Assembly (NCBI GenBank): GCA_013397435.1
Contig: VZRG01000273.1
Coordinates: 372,001-436,000 of the forward strand
Reading direction: 5' to 3'
Origin: Erythrocercus mccallii
Lineage: Eukaryota > Chordata > Aves > Passeriformes > Dicruridae
DNA: 64,000 nt
The first letter of the stretch is position 1; every line of letters begins with the position of its first letter. The notes below the pieces were generated by a model. The model did no database searches. It saw only the letters and a program-made list of their open reading frames with translations, and was not told the DNA's origin. The position numbers and the translations under genes are program-made. Shown piece after piece: positions 42,101 to 52,248 of the stretch.

Positions 42101-44649
42101 TAATGTAATCTTTTTCATAGATGATTGAAAAAAAGAAACTATATTCTTTGCTTCATGGTGTAGTGGATACTCACAGACTGTGGAATTAGCAATTTCATGA
42201 AAAATCAGTAGACTTTTCCCTTCTATTTAGTGCATGAATTGTTAATAAAAATGAAATAAAAATGAAGTAGCTATGACAAGTCAATAATTACTCAAAGAAG
42301 TGTAGTACTTTATAATTACTTAATGCCAACAGGAGTAACTCAGTTGCTATAAAATTATGCAAATAAAATTATAAAAGAGATCTCCAAATTCAATAAAATT
42401 CAAAATTTAATTTAAAAATATTTCAAAAATATTTGGACTCCATTATGATTTTTTTCCAATTTCTTGCTTTTATCTAGAATTTAAAACACTTTTTACACTG
42501 TCCTCTCCTGCATGTTTGTGTAATGAGTTTAGGCACAATTCCTGTGTAGTTAAATGCTGGATGTATCCATGATTTTTTATGAAGGCAATAAAATCATATA
42601 AGACAGAGGACAACTCTCAGGGCATTGCATTTATCTTTCTAGACATCAATTTATCTTTGTCAGCTGCATTTATTATGTCACAAAATATTATTCTGTTCAA
42701 ACATTTTAGCTAGACTTTGGATACATCTTCTCTTACCCTATTCTGAAAAGCCAGTGCTTTAAAAAGCAAAAAGAAAATTTGCCAATATACTTAATTCTAA
42801 TAAAAAGAAACCAACAAAACATCAATAATGCAGGTAAACCTCAAGCTTTGAAAAGACAATGGGGTTCCAATTATCCTTGCATTCTCTCCAGGCACAGCAG
42901 GAGACGCCCAAATAATTAGTGACCATTCCAAAGGTGCACTACACCAAACGGAATGTGCATCATACGACTTAGTATATATTTCCATTTTTTGTCCCTAAGT
43001 TATTCCATATTATAAACCTCCCTGGTTAGAGAGGCTTATTTGATATAAGTTTATGCAAATTTGACCACAACTCAAGCTCTGGATTTCTGTAAGAATCTAG
43101 ATGTTATTGTAATAATAAAAAAGACTCAAGCATAATTAGGAGACATTACTATTAATGGGCCAACAAGATACTTATTATGTAACAATTTTTTTTTTAATTG
43201 CTCTAAAAGTAAAATATGATGTAAATAAAATATTTAGAGATCTTCTAGGACATCTGTAACAGAAAACATTCCCAATGACACTAAATTATACAAATAAACC
43301 CAAAACGGAACTTTTTAGCACAGAAAATGCCAGAGAGTGAAGCTGGCACTTACAGAAGTGTCTGGCTTTGACAGCTTTGATCACTTGAATTTTGCAGAAA
43401 TTGAACGACATTTCTCACCACAAGGACCAGAGGAAGCTGTATCTGGCACATGTCAGTTCAAAAGAGAATATATCCAATGACAAGAAGACATCTTTGTCAG
43501 CTCTGTGACTCCTCTGGTAATTTCTCTGTAGTTTTTTCAAACATGGAAGATATAATTTTATGTTGATTTGGGGCAGGTAGACATAGACTCAATTGCAAAC
43601 AGTTTCACTGGTCATTCTTTGCTGTAGTATGTCACTTTAATCCATTCTCAGATAACTGCATGGAAGAGATTAGGATACCTTAACAGAATTTGCCATTGAA
43701 ATGGTTCAGCACACAGAGGCCAAGTTCCCAACCCTTGTAAAACACCAGGAAGAGTTAACACGAGAGATCTGCGTTCCCTTCTCTACCTTAGACACTGGAG
43801 TCCATTTAAATGTGAGCATACCATCATATCTTGTAGCATACCAGTTCTGATGTTAATATAGCAGTGGCAAAGCTACTTCAGAGGAATGCTGCTTTAGTTT
43901 TGAAAGATACTACTAAGACACTATAAAATATCATTAAAAGACCCATGAATACAAAACAAGTGATGTGAAAATCCATTTCAATACTTTCCCATGCATAATA
44001 TGTTTGGTACTTCAAATTACATTAGGCTACAGAGGTTTTTCACTATCTTGCCTTCAAAAAATTTGAGAATATGTATAAAATCCATTCTTTATTACACCAC
44101 GTCTTTAGTAATAAATACAGTATATTGCTTTTAACTTCAATTGTGACTAATTCCCAGCTGATTTTATTTTCTAGCACATCAGCAAAGTACACAGACTTCT
44201 TTGACACCAATTATTAACTTATAACGTAATTCAGAGGAAGAAACCAATGTAGTATAAGAATTACTTCAATCCTCTTCTAAGAGGAATTAAGATGTAATGA
44301 AGAATGAACTTCAGAAACTCAGCAGTTTTGTTTCAAATTAATTTCAATTCAATATAAAATATTTTATGCCTATCTAAAAGTGTCATTCCAGAGCTAAGCC
44401 TGTCCAAACTTATTCCCTCCCTAAAGTTACCAATCAGAAGTATAAAATAGAGCCCCATATTACTCTTTTCTTCTGAGAAATATCAATCTTTCCAGTATCC
44501 ACTTGACACCAAAAAACCTGTTTGCTTTGTTTTCCAGGAACATACCTTTCTTGCCAAACACCAACTTCCAAGTTTATGTACCTGGAAATACTGTATAATG
44601 CATTCTGTATAATGCATATAATGCACATGTATAATGATGGAGGAAGTGC

Positions 44650-45838
44650 ATCATATTTAAGGAGTTATGGCAGTATGATGATGTTCCCACTTACTGGAAA
44701 ATGGGGAATATAACCCCCATTTTCAAAAAGCAGGGGGAAAAGGAAGACCTGTGGATGTACAAGCCAGTCAGTCTCACCTCTGTGCCCAAGATCATGGAGC
44801 AGATCCTCCTGGAAACTATGGTAAGCCACATGGAAAATAAGGAGGGGATTCATGACAGCCAACATGGCTTCAAATGCCTGACACGCCTGACAATGCTTTG
44901 TCATGCCTGACAAATTTGGTGGCCTTCTATGATGGGGTTACAGTGGTGGTGAATGAGGGAAGAGCAACTGAAGCCTGGGTTTGCACAAAGCATTTGACGT
45001 TGTCCCACACTATGCCATTGTTTCCAAAACGGAGATCAATATGATGGGTGGACTGCTGAATGGATAAGGAATTGGAGGGATGGTTGCACTCAAACAATTG
45101 CAATCAGTAGCTGAACATCCAAGTGGAGACCAGTGATGAGGGGCATTCCTCAAGGGTCAGTGTTGGGACTGTCACTGTTTAACATTTTCATTGGTGACAT
45201 GGACAGTGGGATTGAGCACATCCTCAGCAAGTTGGCCAGAAAGCCAATCATAACCTGGGCTATGTGAAAAGAAGTATGACCAGAAGATCAAGGGAGGTGA
45301 TTCTGCATCTCTACTCCAGTCTTGTATAACTCCATTGAGGTTCTGTGTCCAGGCTCTGGGGTCCACAACATAAGCAGGAAATGAATCTGTAGGAGCAAGT
45401 CCAGGGGAAGGTCATGAAGACTAACAGAGGGCTGGAGCACCTGTCCTATAAAGACAGGCTGAAAGAGTTGGCATTGTTCAACCTGGAGAAGAGAAGGCTC
45501 TGGAAAGGCCTCCGGCTAGCCTTTCAGTACATAAAGGGGGCCTGCAGGAGAGCTGGAAAGGGGCTTTTTACAAGGGCATGTGGTGACAGGACAAGGGGGA
45601 GTGGATTTAAACTGAGGGAGGTTAGGTTTACATCAGATATTAGGAAGGAATTCTTTAATGTGATTATGATGAGACACTGGAACACATTACCCAGGGAAGT
45701 TGTGGGTACCCCATCCCTGGAAGCATTCCAAACTGGATGGGGCTTTGAGCAACGTGGTCAATTGGAAGGGTGTCCCTGACATGGCAGGGTGATTGGAACA
45801 AGATCTTTAAGGTCTCTTCCAACCCAAACCATTCTGTA
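44650..45838 (+). mobile_element. CR1 LINE, longest copy in the window, decayed ORF2 with reverse transcriptase pieces
   Basis: About 1.2 kb in sense orientation. 44701-44910 reads as a broken reverse-transcriptase piece with N-I-T-P-I-F-K-K, then [17 protein letters not shown] and D-S-Q-H-G-F. Further blocks resemble the segment around the RT active-site region but are shifted and stopped. 45414-45779 is an open stretch matching the CR1 ORF2 C-terminal region (H-L-S-Y-K-D-R-L-K-E-L, F-T-R-A-C, H-W-N-T-L-P-R-E-V-V). The 3' end has the AAGGTCTCTTCCAACCCAAA tail with a single ATTCTGTA unit. It cannot encode an active element. Confidence 0.93.
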
Positions 45839-47519
45839 GTAATTTCACTTATCAATTCCATGACCTTCACAGTACTGCTCAGTCCTAGATTCATCCAGAC
45901 TGATAATTTGTTAAAGCTCCCTAACTGTGAGGCCAAAAACTTAATTGGCTTCAAAACAATAGAAAAAGTGTAGGAGGAAATGTCTACTAGAGGCCATTAA
46001 ACACTATACTCAACCTCCAGTGCAAGCCAGGGGCCTATGCTCAGAGAGGGAGCTACTGAACATATCATCAGCTCCCTAGACTTCATCACAGAGAATGACT
46101 AAACAGACCCTCAATTTGACCTAATATTTGTTCTTAGGTTACTTTTCACGCCCAGATATCCCTCAACATTTATCAAAACACACATCATATATCTCCAGGA
46201 TATACAAACAGCTTCCTCTTTACTCAGCAAACCTTCCAAACCTTACACTTCAAGAAAAAACATGAATCACACTTTCACTTTTCAAAAGCAAGGCCTGAAC
46301 TCAAACTTTGCACAGCCACAACATACTCTATTATTTACAGTCTAGAAGGCCCTAAATTATTTCAAAAATAATGCGATAGGACAGTGAGAAATTTTTTTAT
46401 AGAAAACATCCTATGAATCAACCTGCCTCACTAGTTCTTATTCTGCCATTTTCCCCAGTGTAACACAATACCTGCAGGCACAAGTGAGACGACTGTCACT
46501 CCCATGCTCTGAAGTGCCATCAGTGTAAGGCTGTCAATACCAAGTCATAAGCCCGTTCATAACTGCGTATGAATAAAAATAAGTTATTCCAAAGAAGGCT
46601 GCTTGTGACCTAACTGACCAGTTAAAATTACTTTAACCACTGCCAATCACAAAGTACAAAACTATTTGAATGCAGCTTGGCTTAAGCATAATTTTTCTGA
46701 TATCAGCTGGTTATGACTGCAAAATTCCCTACATTGTTGTTTCAAATAAGCTGTAGAATATACATCTGGACATCCACTCTCTCTGAGCAAATTACTTACT
46801 GTTTGCATTTCTAAGCACTAGCATTTATATGCACCAGTGACAAGATAGGAATAATGAAGTTGTATCTAGACTGTTATCAACACTTGATAGATTATCTTGT
46901 CTGGTCCTAGGCTCCATGTTTTAAGTGCAATTTAAAAATTTAAAAATCAGTATTACAGTACTTTGTAATGTCAGAAGGCAGAACCTTAATTTAACTTTAT
47001 AATTCTAGGTACAATAGCTTTCCCTTGAATATGAAGTGATGTATCACACATTTCAAACTCTTTATTCTATAATCATAGAGCTTTTTGTTATTGTTAAAGT
47101 CACAATTTAGGTTCTGAGGCATCAAAATGCAGTAGTACAAGGAATACATTAGAAACAGTTTTTAAAATTAGGCTGAGAAAAATCTTTGCTGCTGGAATTT
47201 AAGTAGAGAAAATTATAGGAATGTATTAAGAAAACATTTATTACAGAAACCTAAACAACATACACATTTTAATAACATATATTAAAAATATCAATTGCAT
47301 TGACGTGATATTTAACTAGTCATCCTCAGTTTTGATGAGCACTTATTTCTAATTTTAAAAATATTCCTATCTAAAAGACCACTGAGTCTTTCTTCTGTGT
47401 GTGTCTTATTTATTTTGCTTGCATTCTACTGTGTCTCAGAGTAACAGCAGTCAAAATCTGTACAAAGCTGGCAGAAAAATTTCACTGTATTAAATTATCA
47501 GAGATATTATTATATCTGT

Positions 47520-47551
47520 CAAAGGGGGAAAACTATTGTTTTCCCCCTTTG
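47520..47551. repeat. 13-bp perfect hairpin with 6-nt loop
   Basis: CAAAGGGGGAAAA (47520-47532), loop CTATTG, then TTTTCCCCCTTTG (47539-47551). Includes five consecutive G:C pairs, so the stem is stable in RNA or single-stranded DNA. Confidence 0.95.
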
Positions 47552-48944
47552 CCCCATGCTACAGAGGTAAACCACTGCTCTTTTTTCTGTCATTCAAACT
47601 TCTAGGTTTACCTAACTCATGCTAACTCAGAAGATGACCAGTTACAACAGCCAAAACACATTTTCATCTAACCAAAATATTTACTTTTGTGTAATTCATA
47701 ATTGTCTCAAATGTGAGCCCTAAAACAAAATTCACAGAAAAATTGTCACTTTGGATGTAATCCCCTGCAATTTTTGATGAAGATGATAAACCAGTAAATG
47801 ACATCAGCTTTAGCTGTATCAATACTCACAAACTGCATCCTCATTGGCTTATGCCCTGATTTAGTCAACACAGAAGGTTCTAAAAATATTTATGTAAGTA
47901 ACACACATCTTTGAGAGGTGGGTTCAAGCATTTGAAAGTGGTATTAATTTGCCTTTCATGCTGAAATATAGCAAACCCCCCTCACTGTTCTGCTTCATTA
48001 GCTTCATTTTATTTGTAACCCTGGTGAAAATGTTCATGGATACTTGCATCACTCACGGTACACCTACTTACATTTCATGAGGAAACATACCCATATTGGG
48101 TAATTTTGCCACACACAGGAAATATTTTTTATTCCTTTAAATTCTTAATAGCAACATACATTATGACGTTACTGTCCAAAGCCCATTGCCAAAATGCAAG
48201 ATGTGAACCTACTATAAATATTCCATATTTGTGTTCCCTTCACAAATAAGAAGTGCCTAACACCTTTGTTCTGATTAATTCCCAACCTAGTGTATGGGAA
48301 GTGAGTACATGGGTACCATTTCACTGCAGAAAAATTAGAATTGCTCATATTGAATGGGAGTGAAAACAATCTAGGCTACACAACAAAGGAAACAAAGCCT
48401 TTTATGGAGCTGACATTTCTAAATTAGACTGAAGTGAACAAAAGCTCTTGTTAATAAAACTACAGCCAACAGTATTATTGCGTACCCTCCAGAAGAAAAA
48501 AAAATTAGAATTAAGTTTGTGCACAGACTAAGCTTTCCTATTGGTACCTTGAGTAGGTCAAGAAGGAGAAGTATAGACAGAGAGTGTGAGAACCTTGAGA
48601 TCTTTAATACTTCCACTGCCTCTGCTTGTGATGTACAACATCTATTTCCTGGATAAACAGAGAAGTTAGGTCCCCAGAGCCTGAATCCAGTACCTTTCAT
48701 AAGCCCTAACTTCTTTTTTACAAATAATAAAAGAAAATCTAATTTGCTTTCCAGCTTTACCAGTAATCCATACGTGTTCATATCGCAGACTGCAAAAGCA
48801 TCAGTGAGATCAATAATAAACATCCTACTCATCATTTACTCTTCTGCTTTATTTAAAGAGACCATTCTCCACCAAACATGCCACTTTCCAGTTGGAATGA
48901 TGGAATATGGATAAGAGAAACAGAAAAATACATTGCAAACAGCA

Positions 48945-48973
48945 AAATATATGCAATATATGCAATATATGCA
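48945..48973. repeat. 9-bp tandem repeat
   Basis: AATATATGC is repeated three times in a row. It explains the repeated Q-Y-M pattern in the open frame over it (48933-49196), which is therefore not a gene. Confidence 0.9.
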
Positions 48974-49255
48974 AACAACAGGCAAGAGACCTCCCAAAAT
49001 CAAGCAGCCTAATATCTACATTTCTGAATTTAAAAAATTATGCAATAGGATATCAACAGTCTCAGATATTAGGGAATATCAGATCATATCTGCCAGTGTG
49101 TTTCACCTCAACACTCTTCCTAATCAAGAGCTTCACACACCCAGGTTCCTTCCACCCAGTTACAGGTTATTTAGTCAATCCAATTTAGTGGTGTAGTTTG
49201 ATTTTTCCTGTTATCTGCCTGTTTCCACTGAATCAGTAAGGCACACTCAGAGAAG

Positions 49256-49523
49256 CACAGAATGGGTAAGGTTAGAATGGACCACTGGAGGTCATCTAGT
49301 CCAATGACTCTGTTCAAGCAGAGTCCCCTCAAGCACATTACTCAGGATTGTGTCCAGATGGCTTTTGAATATCTTCAGTGGAGAATCCTGAGCATCTCCT
49401 GGGAATTCTGGGATTCTCCCAGTGAGGGAGAATCCACAGCCTCTCAGGGCAATCTGTTTCAGTGCTCAGCCACGTGCACAGAAAGGAACTTCTTTCTCAT
49501 GTTCAAGTGGAACTTCCTGTGTA
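49256..49523 (-). mobile_element. CR1 LINE 3' fragment, antisense
   Basis: Read on the + strand it begins CACAGAATGGGTAAGG, then GACCACTGGAGGTCATCTAG, TGTGTCCAGATGGCTTTTGA and CTCAGGGCAATCTGTTTCAG. It ends near TCAAGTGGAACTTCCTGTG. This is the reverse complement of a CR1 3' end, so the element points left. It carries an unusual inserted inverted repeat at about 49411-49435. Confidence 0.9.
49411..49435. repeat. Inverted repeat inserted within the antisense CR1
   Basis: GGATTCTCCC (49411-49420), AGTGA spacer, GGGAGAATCC (49426-49435). A further direct GGAGAATCC lies about 45 nt upstream. The CR1 consensus as I recall it has a short GGAGACTCC here, so this copy has gained roughly 40 nt of locally templated sequence. 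Confidence 0.8.
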
Positions 49524-49990
49524 ATCACTCCACTTACATCTGTAACAGTAAAGTTTATTACAGCTGACATATCTAGAGAATTTATTTACAGGAAACTAGA
49601 AAATCCCAGCTAATCACATGCAAGCTTGAATATATTTATTTGAGTTACTGGGGTAGTTGCTTCCGTCACAGAGATGGTGAAAAGTACCATCCATTTTGTG
49701 GCAAAAACCAACAGTTGTTTGCTAAATGTGAAATCCCTCCATCAGGTAAAGGAAACTCGAACCAAGAAGCACTGGAACTTTGCAGGGAGGCTGCAAGTAT
49801 TTTTCTCAATAATCACTAATCTAGTTTTTCAGAAATACCTAGTTGCTAAAAGGCTTAGGGTGTTCAAATTTTTGTTTATTTATTTTTAAGTAACCATGTA
49901 GTGCACATTTTCTTTTTGGTGTTTGTCACTTAATAAGTACCCTTAAAAAATGTGGATACTGAAAGCTAGAAATCAGGCAGCGACAGTAGC

Positions 49991-50278
49991 TGTGTGAAGT
50001 CAAGTCATATAACTTTCTCACACTGGTCTGAGAAATTGTGAAGAGGAATCAGAAACAATCCTTGGAAAGCGAAAAACAGTTTGCAGGTGTTGTTTTTCCT
50101 AACTTGTTATTTACTTGTAAAAAACGGTCAAGGGGTGTTGTCCTAGTTGTCCAATCAAATTTCTTTCTCAGAACTGCCTATAAAAGGATGATGTAAAACA
50201 AAGTTTTGGTCTTTCTTTTGTCTTAGAGATTGAAGAGTCTGTGTCATTATTACAGCTGCTCCTAATATAATAACGACA
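49991..50278 (+). mobile_element. Probable solo LTR of an old avian endogenous retrovirus
   Basis: About 288 bp bounded by TG (49991) and CA (50278). It has an ordered promoter: CCAAT at 50151-50155 and TATAAAAGG at 50179-50187, 28 nt apart, which would place initiation near 50210. The downstream part (TTGAAGAGTCTGTGTCATTA then TTACAGCTGCTCCTAATA) resembles avian LTR R/U5 sequence as I recall it. No internal retroviral genes flank it. I could not find a clear target-site duplication, so boundaries are tentative. Confidence 0.5.
50179..50187 (+). promoter_or_regulatory. TATA box within the candidate LTR
   Basis: TATAAAAGG with CCAAT upstream at 50151. This is the best TATA/CCAAT pair I noticed in the window, in the same orientation as SLC35B3 and about 1.8 kb upstream of its probable first exon. 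Confidence 0.45.
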
Positions 50279-51177
50279 AAAAAATAAGATGTTAAATGAG
50301 GGAGCACTTGTTGCTATTATCTATAATACACACTGATTTACCACACTAAAATTGGATAAGGTAAAAGAAAAAAACTTTTAAAACATTATAAACATAAAAG
50401 CTTGAATTTCCTAAATATATATCTACTGTCCTGCAGTGATTATGTATAATGTTAAATACCTCTGCACATAATTACAGAAAAAAACAGCACTGCCTTTTTA
50501 TAGACTGATATGAATGATAACTGGATTTTATGTATTTTCAAGCTTCATCTAATTTGCACATTTTGTCCAAAATGTCTTTAGCTGCTTTTCTTCTAATTTC
50601 TTTACCCGATTCCTTTGGCCATTATGCTCTATGCATTCTGTTGTTATTGTTCTCATTTACCTTTTCACTTGTCATTAAATACTTTTATTATTTCCTTCCT
50701 GAAACCTCACAAGGAATGATCACAAGAAGACCCATCTGTATTTTTGTCTTTTCTTTTCTTATTTTTGTCTTTTTTTTTTTTTTTGAATGAAAGCAGCAGC
50801 TTTGGGCGGGTGATTCATTGCTCACATCAGAACAGCAGAGCATCAACCAAACCTCGGAAAAAAACAGTCTTGAAATCACCATGGTGTGAAATACGATAGC
50901 CTGCTCTGGGAGGCTTTTCCAGAGTATTAAGGCAGTCCCAGTCGTTGCAGACCTACAGCAGCGCCTAAGCGAAGAATATTTGGGAGGTGAGGTGACGCCC
51001 CCACATGTCCCTGTCACTCCTCTTGGCAGCTTCAGAGAGCCCAGGCAGGCAAGGAGCTCCTCAGCCCCTCCAGGTGCTCCTGCCGCCCTGGGCTCTTTCC
51101 CCACGTCCCGGCTGCTCCCTGGCGGGACACGGCACAGCGGAGTTATTGCCCTGCCAGCAGGGTGCCTGGGGTGCATG
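50279..51177. other. Spacer between the candidate LTR and the promoter-proximal CR1
   Basis: The left half is AT-rich. After the T15 run the sequence becomes GC-rich (especially 50980-51177), with no identified element. It may be the worn 5' part of the CR1 or an unknown repeat. Open frames here on both strands (up to 162 codons, minus, 50688-51176) lack known domains. Confidence 0.6.
50770..50784. repeat. T15 homopolymer
   Basis: Fifteen T in a row, marking the left edge of a more GC-rich 400-nt segment. On the minus strand it would be an A-tail, but no AATAAA precedes it. Confidence 0.9.
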
Positions 51178-51721
51178 GGGAAGAGCGTGTGCAGCAGGTG
51201 GAGGGAGGTGATCCTGTCCCTCTGCGCGGCCCCGGTGAGGCCGCATCTGGAGCGCTGAGTCCAGTTCGGGGCTACTCAGTACAAGAGAGACAGGGAGTTC
51301 CTGAAGAAGTTCCAGTGAAGGAATGCAAAGATGATTTGGGGTCTGGAGCATCTCTCTTATGAGGACAGACTGCGGGAGCTGGGCCTGTTTGGTCTGCAGA
51401 AGACCGAGAGGGATCTCATCAATGCATGTAAGTATCTTAAAGACAGGTGCCAAAGAGGATGGTGCCAGACTCTTTTCGGCGTGCCCTGAGCAGTGGCCGT
51501 GAACTGAAGCAGAAGTTCCACCTCAACACGAGGAAGAACTTTTTTACACTGAGGGTGGCAGAGCACTGGAACAGGCTGCCCAGGGTGGTCGTGGAGTCTC
51601 CCCCTCTGGACACATTCCAAGCCCTCTCGTTCCTGTGTCACCTGCTCTAGATCACCCTGCCTTGTCAAGGGGGTTACACTGGATCTCCAGAGGTCCCTTC
51701 CAACCCTAACGATTCTGTGAT
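51178..51721 (+). mobile_element. CR1 LINE 3' fragment, GC-rich copy abutting the SLC35B3 promoter
   Basis: Matches the CR1 3' region in sense orientation. The first part resembles GAGGGAGGTGATCCTG and GTGAGGCC-CATCTGGAG. It is followed by GAGGACAGACTGCGGGAGCTGGG-type sequence, AGGAAGAACTTTTTTACACT, GGCAGAGCACTGGAACAGGC, GTGGAGTCTCC, and the tail GGATCTCCAGAGGTCCCTTC ending ACGATTCTGTGAT. Remnant codons of the ORF2 C-terminus (H-L-N-T-R-K-N-F-F, E-H-W-N-R-L-P) are visible at about 51500-51620. It is 5'-truncated, as is usual for CR1. Confidence 0.92.
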
Positions 51722-51929
51722 CTCCCCGGTCTCCCCCCGAGACACGCGGGCAGCCCCCTCAGCAGCCGGCCCTGGCAGCGCGAGCCAGGAACGCCGAGCC
51801 GGGCTCCCGCCCCCGCCCCGCCCCTCAGGCGCCGTGGGCGGCCCCTGGCACCGAGGCCCCGCCCACAACGCTCGTGAGTTGGAGGGTCCCGTCCCCGCCC
51901 GCCTCAGGCCGGGTAGCGGAACGCCGAGC

Positions 51930-52111
51930 GAGCGAGCGAGGGAGCGGCGCTGTGTCGATGAGCTCGCTGCTCGCGCCGACCCCTGGCGCCTCGCGGCCGC
52001 CACTTCCGCCGGCGCGGGCGCGCAGCAGGCAGCGATCCCGGCGGGCGGGCGGGAGGCGCTGGCGGGGGCGGCCGGCCGGAGCCGCCGTGCCCCTCCTCGC
52101 CCGCCGGACAG
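51930..52111 (+). other. SLC35B3: SLC35B3 probable exon 1 (5' untranslated, possibly coding)
   Basis: GC-rich first exon inside the CpG island, ending at a donor (ACAG followed by GTACGG) at 52111/52112. The 5' edge is approximate because no TATA box is present. An ATG at 51958 is followed by 51 open codons (rich in Arg, Pro and Ala) plus one base up to the donor. Spliced to the acceptor at 56275 it continues in the SLC35B3 frame, so this exon could add an N-terminal extension. If transcription starts near the ETS site at 52001, the 51958 ATG lies upstream of the transcript and the exon is purely 5' UTR. A (CGAG)n run occupies about 51925-51942. Confidence 0.6.
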
Positions 52112-52248
52112 GTACGGGGCGGGGCCGGGGCCGCTCCCCTCTCCTTTCCTCTCTTCCTCCCTCCTTCAGGGACGGGGGGCGAGCGCGAAGGAGGCGGGGT
52201 CGCTTCCTGCGAAGCGTCGCCCGGCATCAGGGGGCCATGGGCACGACG
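52112..52248 (+). other. SLC35B3: Possible longer form of SLC35B3 exon 1 using a second donor
   Basis: A second good donor (ACG followed by GTGAGG) follows 52248. Just before it is a strong-context ATG at 52237 (ggggccATGG) that gives four codons, M-G-T-T, up to the donor. An AG at 52229-52230 also allows a separate 18-nt micro-exon. Spliced to the acceptor before 56268, these codons continue in frame with SLC35B3. Seen: donor, ATG and frame. Inferred: that it is ever used. Confidence 0.3.

Larger units (their letters stand above)
31464..44649. other. Gene desert, third part
   Basis: AT-rich. Contains microsatellites at 33329, 39031 and 42068, a T13 run at 35606-35618, and candidate elements at 36270 and 41080. 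A pyrimidine-rich, more GC-rich patch at about 37615-37850 could be an old antisense repeat that I cannot identify. No gene supported. Confidence 0.75.
45839..49255. other. Gene desert, fourth part
   Basis: AT-rich. Contains the 47520 hairpin and the 9-bp tandem repeat at 48945. A 138-codon minus-strand open frame at 48419-48835 is the longest in the desert but has no recognisable motif. Confidence 0.7.

Noticed and set aside
45414..45779. 121-codon plus-strand open frame as an independent gene
   Set aside because: It is the decayed C-terminal part of CR1 ORF2, annotated with the element.
48419..48835. 138-codon minus-strand open frame
   Set aside because: A short I-I-D-L-T-D-A-F piece faintly recalls reverse transcriptases, but nothing after it fits the domain and no CR1 nucleotide similarity is visible here. 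Treated as chance.
50688..51176. 162-codon minus-strand open frame ending near a T15 run, possible retrocopy
   Set aside because: The A-tail on the minus strand lacks an AATAAA upstream, and the translated sequence resembles no protein I know.
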